A stretch of DNA of 42,300 bases, from the NCBI GenBank assembly GCA_035561355.1, contig DATMXS010000334.1, forward strand, positions 1-42,300. The letters are read 5' to 3'. Source of the DNA: DATMXS01 sp035561355 (GTDB taxonomy: Bacteria > Acidobacteriota > Terriglobia > Bryobacterales > Bryobacteraceae). The translations under genes were made by a program, and so were the position numbers. The notes beneath the pieces are model-generated. The model ran no database searches. It was not told the origin of the DNA and worked only from the letters and a program-made list of their open reading frames with translations. Positions 15,810-21,920 of the stretch are shown in pieces (the stretch's first letter is position 1; the number at the start of each line of letters is the position of its first letter).

Positions 15810-16568
15810 TTACTTCGGCAGGTGTTTGCGGATGCCCCACTCCCACGCTGCGGCGCCGATCAGGCCTCCCAGGAGCGGTCCCGCGATCGGGACCCAGAAG
15901 ACCATCGAGCCGTCTGTCAGCCCGTTGTTGCGGAATCCCGCGAGGACCGTGAACACCCGGGGGCCGAAGTCGCGCGCCGGGTTGATGGCGTAGCCGTGCA
16001 GGCCGCCATATGACATCCCGATCGCTACTACGACGGCCCCGATCATCAGCGGGCCCAGTACGCCCGGCGGCTGATTGCGCTCGTCGCTGATCGCGAATAT
16101 CAGGAGGAGCAGCAATGCGGTGCCGATCATCTGGTCGAGGAAGCCGGCCAGCGGGGTTGACGGGAAGGCCGGGAAGGTGGTGAAGATGCCAGCGGTCGTT
16201 TCGAGGCCGGGATCGGCTTTGAGGAATGCAGGGCGGTAATTCAGAAACACCAGCGCCGAGGCGGCGAATGCGCCCAACGTCTGCGCGACGGTGTACGGCA
16301 CGACTTTTCGCCACGAGAACCCGCGGAATACCGCGAGCGCCAGGGTAACCGCCGGATTCAGGTGCGCCCCGCTGATTCTCCCCGCCACGTAAATTCCCAG
16401 TGTCACGCCCAGACCCCACGCGAACGTGATATTCGTGAACCCCCCGTTCACGACTTCGCCGGATGCGCCGGTGCCGAACAGCTTCACCATCGCAACTACG
16501 CCCTGGCCGAACAGCATGAGGACCATGGTGCCGAGAAACTCGGCGATGAGTTCAGGAAGAAGACGCAT
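15810..16568 (-). CDS. Aquaglyceroporin / glycerol facilitator (MIP family)
   Basis: 252 residues from the ATG at 16568, where MRLLPELIAEFLGT begins a typical MIP helix 1. The longer open frame upstream is low-complexity and falls in a GGAGC repeat, so I excluded it. Six membrane helices and both pore motifs are present: SGAHLNPAVTL (first NPA) and YAINPARDFGPR (second NPA). The Asp after the second NPA (NPARD) marks the GlpF-like branch, so glycerol or another small polyol is a more likely substrate than water alone. No SD is visible. No glycerol kinase gene lies nearby. It sits alone between GGAGC repeats. Confidence 0.92.
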   Translation of the reverse strand: MRLLPELIAEFLGTMVLMLFGQGVVAMVKLFGTGASGEVVNGGFTNITFAWGLGVTLGIYVAGRISGAHLNPAVTLALAVFRGFSWRKVVPYTVAQTLGAFAASALVFLNYRPAFLKADPGLETTAGIFTTFPAFPSTPLAGFLDQMIGTALLLLLIFAISDERNQPPGVLGPLMIGAVVVAIGMSYGGLHGYAINPARDFGPRVFTVLAGFRNNGLTDGSMVFWVPIAGPLLGGLIGAAAWEWGIRKHLPK

Positions 16569-16620
16569 GGAGGAATCAGCATAGCGGAGAGGGCGGCCGG
16601 CAGGCAGGAAATTTTTGGGC

Positions 16621-16660
16621 CGGCAGGAGCCAGGAGCGATGAGCAAGGAGCTAGGAGCAC
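16621..16660. repeat. GGAGC-rich repeat upstream of the aquaglyceroporin gene
   Basis: Tandem, imperfect GGAGC/AGGAG units about 50 nt upstream of the porin start. The run shares GAGCAAGGAG and TAGGAGCA with the run at 15706-15740, so the gene is bracketed by related low-complexity repeats. Confidence 0.45.
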
Positions 16661-16670
16661 GCGGGTAGGT

Positions 16671-16934
16671 TCACGCTCGCCTGTTCTGAGGGGGCAGTGG
16701 GCGTGGCCGCACCCAGCACAGTTCAAACCGGTCCCGCGAAAGGAATGCTTTTGCAGGCCGAGTGAAGGTTTCAAAACCGAGGCCCCAAACCATATCGGAC
16801 GTCGATCGCCTCACCATGTACACGAACCGGCCGTCGGGAGAGATTGCCAGATCAATCTCCAGGATTTCGACCGCATGGAATTCGTACCGCGTGTCAGACC
16901 ATGCGCGCCACTCGCTTCGCGAGAGCGATGATCG
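16671..16934 (-). pseudogene. Possible remnant of a beta-propeller-like (PD40) coding sequence
   Basis: In the 325-nt gap after the GMC gene, one minus-strand frame stays open for 87 codons (16674-16934) and reads like protein: a YEFHAVEILEID strand, then DLAISPDGRFVYMVRR, which matches the SPDGR-x-(I/V)-Y core of TolB/PD40 beta-propeller blades. It continues with MVWGLGFETFTRP and ends in a basic Pro/Arg tail. No start codon lies in its first third, and its front overlaps the 3' end of the GMC gene. It therefore looks like a decayed fragment or a frameshifted C-terminus. Chance cannot be excluded on 87 codons. Confidence 0.3.
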
Positions 16935-18150
16935 TCAGCATCGGAGGGGCGCCCGGCGCTTCGGGGAGCAGGGAGGCGTCCGCGACCCAAACGTTCGCCG
17001 GCAATTGCGGAGGATGGACATTCGCCGAAGTCAGGGGCAGGCTGCCTCCAGGGTGCCCTGCCTGCATGGTTCCGAGAAACGTCGTTTTGGCGCCGAAGCG
17101 TTCCAGCGCCTCGCGCGCTACCGCTGTGCCCGCATCCAGCGTCCTGCGGTCGGACGCGGTCAACTCTTTCTTGACAGCGTGCTTCGATACCACTCCTTGC
17201 GATGCGTCCGCCAGCGCGACCATCATCACCAGTGTGTGCCGTGCCGCGGGCTTCCATCGGCGGTTGAAGAAGAAACTGAGCAGGTCGAAGTACGGGGCGA
17301 TGAGGAAGCCGTCGCGTTTCGCCCCGAAGGGCATCGGCATCTCGAAGCACTGCATCGCGTCGGACCATTTCGCGGCAACGCACTGGACGGGTTGTACGAA
17401 AAGCGCCGGTTCCGCCGCGATTCCGGAACGCTCCAGAATCAAGGGCGTGCCCAGCCCGCCGGCCGCGAGGATCACGATGTCCGCGGGAATGAACCGGCGG
17501 ATCAGCCCGCAGGAGGTGTGTACACCGGTTGCGGCGCCGCCCTCGATCTGCACGCAGTCCACGCGGCAGCCGGTGATTACCCGCGCTCCCTTCTGCTGTG
17601 CGTCGCTTAAAAATCGACGGCTGTCCCACTTCGCTTCGCGCACGCAGCCGAACACGCACCTGCCGCACAGCTTGCATCGCGCCGGATCGAGCATCTTCGG
17701 AGTCGGTTCGGGTTCGAGGCCCATCTCGCGGCAGACTTCGAACAGCCGGCGCGTGGAAGGCAGCCACTGCCGGGCATGATCCGTGGAGGACGGGATCTCG
17801 CGCGCGATCTCGTCGAACTCGGCGTCGAGATTGAGCCCGATCGCCTTCAGGCCGGCATCGGCGCGAATCGCGCTTCCCATGCTCATCGGCGTGCTGCCGC
17901 CCGCACCGACGCCGCGGACCATGACGATGCCATCCGCGCGCTGCACGCGCATGGACGGGAAGAAGAGCGGGATTTGCCGCTCGTCGAACAGTAGCCGCGA
18001 ACTCTTCAGCCACTCGAGCGCGGGCATGGCGGTAGTGAACGGACGGAAGCCGCCGCCGGCTTCGAGTACGGTGACATCAAACCGCCCCGCCAGTTCCCGG
18101 GCAGCCGTCGCACCGCCGGCGCCGCTCCCCACTACGATGGCTCGCTTCAT
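16894..18150 (-). CDS. GMC-type FAD oxidoreductase with a four-cysteine cluster
   Basis: 418 residues. The N-terminal Rossmann FAD-binding motif is VVGSGAGGATAARELA (7-22), followed by the LEAGGG acidic end. VRGVGAGGSTPMSMG (78-92) is the second FAD motif. The C-terminus (about 365-418: AGHPGGSLPLTSANV, VADASLLPEAPGAPPMLTII) is the GMC_oxred_C region with its conserved His. It therefore resembles choline/glucose/gluconate-type flavin oxidoreductases. Residues 159-169 (CKLCGRCVFGC) have the ferredoxin-like spacing C-x2-C-x2-C-x3-C, which points to an iron-sulfur or zinc site between the FAD halves. It is shorter than typical GMC enzymes (500 or more residues). The substrate is unknown. Divergent from the VOC gene. 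Confidence 0.85.
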   Translation of the reverse strand: MKRAIVVGSGAGGATAARELAGRFDVTVLEAGGGFRPFTTAMPALEWLKSSRLLFDERQIPLFFPSMRVQRADGIVMVRGVGAGGSTPMSMGSAIRADAGLKAIGLNLDAEFDEIAREIPSSTDHARQWLPSTRRLFEVCREMGLEPEPTPKMLDPARCKLCGRCVFGCVREAKWDSRRFLSDAQQKGARVITGCRVDCVQIEGGAATGVHTSCGLIRRFIPADIVILAAGGLGTPLILERSGIAAEPALFVQPVQCVAAKWSDAMQCFEMPMPFGAKRDGFLIAPYFDLLSFFFNRRWKPAARHTLVMMVALADASQGVVSKHAVKKELTASDRRTLDAGTAVAREALERFGAKTTFLGTMQAGHPGGSLPLTSANVHPPQLPANVWVADASLLPEAPGAPPMLTIIALAKRVARMV

Positions 18151-18221
18151 GTACGGGACTGTCTGATGAACCTAGCACACGTGGCACACCCTCGGTAGTA
18201 CTGCATTGCACGACTCAGGCG

Positions 18222-18275
18222 GCGTAGCGCAGCCGATGTGTTCGTTCTCCCCCGCTCACCGTCTTCGCGCTACGC
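18222..18275. promoter_or_regulatory. Perfect 9-bp inverted repeat in the GMC/VOC intergenic region
   Basis: GCGTAGCGC (18222-18230) and GCGCTACGC (18267-18275) are exact inverse complements across 36 nt. The second arm ends 16 nt before the VOC start. It could be an operator pair or an mRNA leader hairpin that controls access to the VOC start, which has only a weak GGAAAG SD. Confidence 0.4.
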
Positions 18276-18290
18276 TCGGGAAAGCCAATC

Positions 18291-18680
18291 ATGATCCTCG
18301 GAATCGAACATACCGCCATCGCGTCGCCCGATCCGGAAGCGCTCGGGCGCTGGTACGCCGACGTCCTCGGCTTCACCATCAACTACCATTCACCATCCAG
18401 CAAGACCATGTTCGTGCGCGCGCCGAACGGTTCGATGCTGGAAATCGTGAGTGCGAAGGGGGAACGCGGCGCGCCGGAAATGCGCACGCCTGGTCTGCGG
18501 CACCTCGCGCTCGCGGTGGACGAGTTCGCCCCGGTCTACGAAAAGCTGAAAGCTGCCGGAGTGAACTTCCTGGGCGAGCCCGAAACCAGCAAGGGCAACA
18601 CGGTTGTTTTCTTTACGGACCCGGACGGCAACCTGCTCCACCTGCTTCAGCGGGAGAGGCCGCTGCCGGAAAGCCTTTAG
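18291..18680 (+). CDS. VOC family (glyoxalase/dioxygenase fold) protein
   Basis: 129 residues, a single VOC module of two beta-alpha-beta-beta-beta units. The first starts GIEHTAIASPDPEALGRWYADVLGF with metal-ligand-type His7, and ends in a MLEIVSA strand with a Glu. The second starts GLRHLALAVDEF with His and ends NTVVFFTDPDGNLLHLLQ. A metal site is therefore plausible (His/Glu/His/x). Members catalyse isomerisation, C-C cleavage or drug modification. The small size and generic sequence do not allow a substrate call. It is divergent from the GMC oxidoreductase and converges on the LacI-type gene 9 nt later. Confidence 0.85.
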   Translation: MILGIEHTAIASPDPEALGRWYADVLGFTINYHSPSSKTMFVRAPNGSMLEIVSAKGERGAPEMRTPGLRHLALAVDEFAPVYEKLKAAGVNFLGEPETSKGNTVVFFTDPDGNLLHLLQRERPLPESL

Positions 18681-18689
18681 CCCGGCGTT

Positions 18690-19538
18690 CTATGCGACCG
18701 CCGCTTTGCTCGATTCCCGCGCGAGAAGCATGAAGGGAATCACGACCTGCTTAGCGGGCGCCGGTTCCGCCGCTTCGATCACTTCGAGCAGCAGCCGGGC
18801 CGCGCTCTCGCCGATCAGCGGGCTGTTCAGGTCCACCGTCGAGAGCGGTACGCGCAGGATGTCCGAGTAGTGTACATTGCCCGCGCCGACAACGTCGATG
18901 TCATACGGAACTTCGAGGCCCGCATCCAGAATCGCCTTGATGGCTCCGACGGCCACCGCGTCGTTGTAGCAAACCACGCCGTCGAGCCGCGGGTTGACGG
19001 AGAGCAGCACGCGCATGGCCTCGTGCCCGGCCGCATCGTCCGAACCGCCCTGTGCGGTGTATCCCGGCGCCGCCTTCAACCCATGCCGTGCAAGGGCCGC
19101 CCGGTATCCATGTACGCGGCCGGCTCCCGATGAGGTCTCCGGTCCCCGGATGTGCGCGATGTGACGGCAACCGCGCGAGATCAGGTGCTCCGTCGCAGTA
19201 AAGCCGAGTTGCTCGTCGTCGGTGCCGACATAGTTCGCGTCGAGCCCGGCGAACTTGCGGTCGATCAGCACGTAGGGTTTGTAGCCTCCCATCCGCGCGA
19301 AGAACTGGGATTCCTCCGCCGGTTGCGAGGACGCCACAATGAGGCCCTCCACGTTCGGGCAGGTGCAGAGCAGGTTGAGCGCCTGCCGCTCCGCCGCGGC
19401 GTCGCCTTCGGAGTTCGAGACCAGCACGCTATAGCCCTTCGGCTGCATGATGCTACTCACGCCGCGCGCGACCTCGGCGAAATGCGTGTCGGTCAAATCC
19501 GGTATGACGAGCCCGATGATCCGAATCCGAGTTTCCAA
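18690..19538 (-). CDS. LacI-type ligand-binding protein lacking the DNA-binding domain
   Basis: 282 residues from a TTG start preceded by AAAGGAG with 8-nt spacing. The sequence begins METRIRIIGLVIPDLTDTHF, which is where the LacI/GalR core domain starts after the hinge. The normal 55-60-residue N-terminal helix-turn-helix is absent, and an in-frame stop (TAA) lies four codons upstream. The core is intact: both lobes of the type 1 periplasmic-binding fold, VGTDDEQLGFTATEHL, RGCRHIAHIRGP, DGVVCYNDAVAVGAIKA, and VPLSTVDLNSPLIGESAARLLL. It has no signal peptide, so it is probably a cytosolic sugar-type sensor or co-repressor, or a truncated regulator. The SD favours real expression. Divergent from sodC. 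Confidence 0.85.
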   Translation of the reverse strand: METRIRIIGLVIPDLTDTHFAEVARGVSSIMQPKGYSVLVSNSEGDAAAERQALNLLCTCPNVEGLIVASSQPAEESQFFARMGGYKPYVLIDRKFAGLDANYVGTDDEQLGFTATEHLISRGCRHIAHIRGPETSSGAGRVHGYRAALARHGLKAAPGYTAQGGSDDAAGHEAMRVLLSVNPRLDGVVCYNDAVAVGAIKAILDAGLEVPYDIDVVGAGNVHYSDILRVPLSTVDLNSPLIGESAARLLLEVIEAAEPAPAKQVVIPFMLLARESSKAAVA

Positions 19539-19604
19539 GGCGATACTCCTTTAGCTTCACCCGAGGATACATGAGCGGCAACTGTCCCGCAATCGGGCAT
19601 GGCC

Positions 19605-19617
19605 ATCGTTGTACGAT
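19605..19617. promoter_or_regulatory. Small palindrome between the LacI-type gene and sodC
   Basis: ATCGT (19605-19609) and ACGAT (19613-19617) form a 5-bp dyad with a 3-nt spacer in the 110-nt divergent intergenic region. A regulator operator is possible, but the dyad is short. Confidence 0.22.
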
Positions 19618-19647
19618 CAAAGCGGAAGGGCTTATCTGGGAATGGCT

Positions 19648-20181
19648 ATGCGTACCTTAACCATCATTGCGGCGGCGCTCATCGCCAGCGCCGCGTTCGC
19701 TCAGGAAAGCAAGAAGGGCGAGACCAGCCGCGGCGTTACAGCCAAAGCCGAACTGAAGGATGCCCAGGGAAATACCGTTGGGACAGCGTCGTTCAGGCCC
19801 GCAGGCCAGGGTGTCCGCATGGCCGTGAGCGCCAAGGGGCTTCCCCCGGGCGGGCATGCGATTCACATTCACGAGACCGGAAAGTGCGAAGCGCCCGACT
19901 TCAAGTCGGCTGGCGGTCACTTCAATCCCGAGAAGAAGCAGCACGGTACCCATAACCCGCAGGGGCACCACGCCGGCGATCTCGACAACATCACTGTTCC
20001 AAAGAACGGGGTACTTAAGAAAACCATCGTCCTGAAGGACGTCACACTCGGCGAGGGCGCCAACTCGCTCCTAAAAGAAGGTGGGACCGCGGTCGTCATC
20101 CATGAGAAGGCGGACGACTACAAGAGCGATCCGGCCGGCAACGCGGGCGGCCGCATCGTTTGCGGCGAGATTCATAAATAG
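19648..20181 (+). CDS. sodC: Cu/Zn superoxide dismutase
   Basis: 177 residues from the ATG at 19648 (6 nt after GGGA). An ATG at 19642 is also possible. The signal peptide is MRTLTIIAAALIASAAFAQ. The SodC core is complete: HAIHIHETGKCEAPDF (Cu ligands His-x-His and the disulfide Cys), SAGGHFNP (bridging His region), QGHHAGDLDNI (Cu/Zn His and Zn Asp), and GNAGGRIVCGEI at the end (second disulfide Cys). It converts superoxide to oxygen and hydrogen peroxide in the periplasm. Possible metal-rich additions in the His-rich segment KKQHGTHNPQGHH are typical of the family. It is divergent from the LacI-type sensor, so the two could share regulation. Confidence 0.95.
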   Translation: MRTLTIIAAALIASAAFAQESKKGETSRGVTAKAELKDAQGNTVGTASFRPAGQGVRMAVSAKGLPPGGHAIHIHETGKCEAPDFKSAGGHFNPEKKQHGTHNPQGHHAGDLDNITVPKNGVLKKTIVLKDVTLGEGANSLLKEGGTAVVIHEKADDYKSDPAGNAGGRIVCGEIHK

Positions 20182-20314
20182 CGACGGCTGGCCGCGTTCT
20201 TTACCGCCCACGGCGTCTCTGCGGGCGATCTGCGCGGTTACGGTCTATCATAACGATAAGGCCCGTGCATTACCCGTCCGAAACGGGAAGGCACACGTGT
20301 AACGAGGGGGGAAT

Positions 20315-21469
20315 ATGGGTATTTCCAAGGCCGAACTGGACCTCTTGATGCAGCATGACAGCGGGCCGGACGGCCATATTTTGAGCGTGTACCTGGACTG
20401 CGATCAATCGCGCCAGTCAAATCTCAATCGCGGCTTTCTAACCGCTCTTCAGCAGAAAGTCAGAGCGATGGCGCCCCAGATCGGCGACGAGCGGCTGCGC
20501 ACGAAGTTCCTGGCCGATGCGCAATGCGTGATCGCGTCCGCGGACAAATATGTGCCGCGGGGGCGCGCTCTGGCACTGTTCTGCGATGCGAAATCCGATT
20601 TCCGGTTTTCCTGCGAACTCGCGGTGCCGGTTGAGCGCAGCGAGATTCGCTGGGAGCGAATGCCATACGTGCGCCCCCTGGTCGAGTTGTTCGATGAGCA
20701 CGAACGGTACGCCGTCGTGCTGCTCGACAAGCGCGCCGCGCGCCTTTATACCGTGTGGCTGGGCGAAATCGAAGAAAACCGCGAAGTTCTCTCCGGGGAA
20801 GAGCGCAGCAAGAGGCCCAACCAGGTTGGGCGCGATAACCAGATGGGCCACGGCCAACTGCAACACCGTGATGATGAGATCACGCAGTTGCACATCAAAG
20901 AAGTGGCCGCTGAACTCGAGCAGTTGCTCTCGGCCAGGCGTTTCGATCGCATCCTGCTTGGCGGGCAACACCAGCTCGCGAAGGGTCTCGAAACCAAGCT
21001 CCCGAAACGCGTGCAGGATCGGGTCGCCGGCTTCATTTCGCTTCCGGTGGGAGCGTCCGAGCGCGACATCATCGCCGCCACCATGAAGATGCACGAGGAG
21101 GCGGAGCGCCGCGAAGAGATCGCCCAGGTCGAGCAATTGATCACCGCGGCTGCGAAAGACAGTCAGGCGTCCCTGGGCCTTCAGTCCACGCTCGACGCGA
21201 TGCGGCTCGGCAGCATTATGAGGCTCGTATACGTCCACGATTACGCCGATCCCGGTAAGCAGTGTGTGAAGTGCGAGTCGCTGTTCCCGGACGGCCTCGA
21301 TTCGTGCTCATTCTGCGGTGGCGGAGTGCGGAGCGTCGATGACGTGATCTCCGCGTTGGTCGATCGAGTCGTCAATTCCGGCGGCGAAGCCGAAAGCGTG
21401 CGCGGCGAAGCGGCGGACCGGCTCCGTGGAAACGGCCGGATCGGAGCTTTTCTCCGCTTCCAGGCCTGA
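20315..21469 (+). CDS. Bacterial eRF1/Vms1-like release-factor family protein (baeRF)
   Basis: 384 residues. GGGGGG lies 3-4 nt before the ATG. The N-terminal ILSVYLDCDQS strand starts the eRF1-like domain. The middle domain (about 130-210) has YAVVLLDKRAARLYTVWLGEIEE, then the loop DNQMGHGQLQHRDDEITQLHIKEVA. It sits where eRF1 and Vms1/ANKZF1 carry their GGQ or Gln loop, so G178-H-G-Q181 may place a Gln in the peptidyl-transferase centre. The C-terminal L7Ae-like domain is followed by a zinc ribbon (C317-x2-C320...C331-x2-C334). Bacterial archaeo-eukaryotic release factors (baeRF) are predicted in ribosome rescue or ribosome-bound peptide release; biochemistry is sparse. Hsp20 and Lon follow on the same strand, a proteostasis context. 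Confidence 0.83.
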   Translation: MGISKAELDLLMQHDSGPDGHILSVYLDCDQSRQSNLNRGFLTALQQKVRAMAPQIGDERLRTKFLADAQCVIASADKYVPRGRALALFCDAKSDFRFSCELAVPVERSEIRWERMPYVRPLVELFDEHERYAVVLLDKRAARLYTVWLGEIEENREVLSGEERSKRPNQVGRDNQMGHGQLQHRDDEITQLHIKEVAAELEQLLSARRFDRILLGGQHQLAKGLETKLPKRVQDRVAGFISLPVGASERDIIAATMKMHEEAERREEIAQVEQLITAAAKDSQASLGLQSTLDAMRLGSIMRLVYVHDYADPGKQCVKCESLFPDGLDSCSFCGGGVRSVDDVISALVDRVVNSGGEAESVRGEAADRLRGNGRIGAFLRFQA

Positions 21470-21487
21470 TGCGGCGTTAAGGTGGTT

Positions 21488-21538
21488 GTGGCTCGCGGCG
21501 CCCAGGGTGTACGAATGAGTAGTGGCGCCGCAAGCCAC
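21488..21538 (+). promoter_or_regulatory. Strong hairpin in the hsp20 leader
   Basis: Arms 21488-21502 (GTGGCTCGCGGCGCC) and 21524-21538 (GGCGCCGCAAGCCAC) pair at 14 of 15 positions across a 21-nt loop. The second arm ends about 10 nt before the AGGAG ribosome-binding site of hsp20. There is no U-run, so it is not a standard terminator. It may be a leader element, a processing site between the baeRF and hsp20 genes, or a mobile palindromic repeat. RNA thermometers precede hsp20 genes in some bacteria, but here the SD itself is not visibly paired. Confidence 0.5.
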
Positions 21539-21557
21539 GGTTGAGATCAGGAGTTCC

Positions 21558-21920
21558 ATGGACAAGCCTAGGCAAGTTCCCGCGTTCCTTTTTCCCGGAG
21601 CGCAGACGGGGGAGGAGCCCTGCTGGAAGCCACCGGTGGATATCTACCGGCTGCAGAACGGTTGGCTGCTCAAGTTCGATCTCGCCGGCGTACGCGCGGA
21701 GGACATCAAGGTGGAAGTGAGCGGCTGCCGCGTCACTGTAGGCGGCATCCGCCGCGACCTGCTGCTCGAAGAAAGCGCCAGCTACTATTCCATGGAGATC
21801 GCATATAACCGCTTCGAGCGGACGGTGGATCTTCCCTGCCAATTCGCGAATCCGGCGATCTCGATGGAAAACCGGGACGGAATCTTGATTCTGCGTCTGA
21901 CTGACCAGGAGGAACGGTGA
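21558..21920 (+). CDS. Small heat-shock protein, Hsp20/alpha-crystallin family
   Basis: 120 residues from the ATG at 21558, 5 nt after CAGGAG. The longer frame to 21522 runs through the hairpin and is unlikely. An alpha-crystallin domain spans about residues 25-115: PPVDIYRLQNGWLLKFDLAGV, DIKVEVSGCRVTVGGIRRD, YYSMEIAYNRFERTVDLP, and DGILILRLTD. There is no long N-terminal arm and the C-terminal I-x-I extension is short or absent. It should hold unfolding proteins in an ATP-independent way. Its stop overlaps the GTG of lon by 4 nt (GTGA), so hsp20 and lon are translationally coupled, which links holding and degradation of damaged proteins. Confidence 0.92.
   Translation: MDKPRQVPAFLFPGAQTGEEPCWKPPVDIYRLQNGWLLKFDLAGVRAEDIKVEVSGCRVTVGGIRRDLLLEESASYYSMEIAYNRFERTVDLPCQFANPAISMENRDGILILRLTDQEER

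Noticed and set aside
16569..16646. Upstream extension of the aquaglyceroporin to position 16646.
   Set aside because: The added residues come from the GGAGC repeat region. The first MIP helix starts at the ATG 16568.
16811..18013. 400-codon open frame overlapping the GMC gene on the same strand.
   Set aside because: Arg-rich, low-complexity shadow frame with no recognisable motif. The frame at 16894-18150 contains the FAD and GMC motifs.
20273..20287. CCCGT-N5-ACGGG stem upstream of the baeRF gene.
   Set aside because: Only 5 bp, with no T-run and no link to a gene end or start beyond chance.
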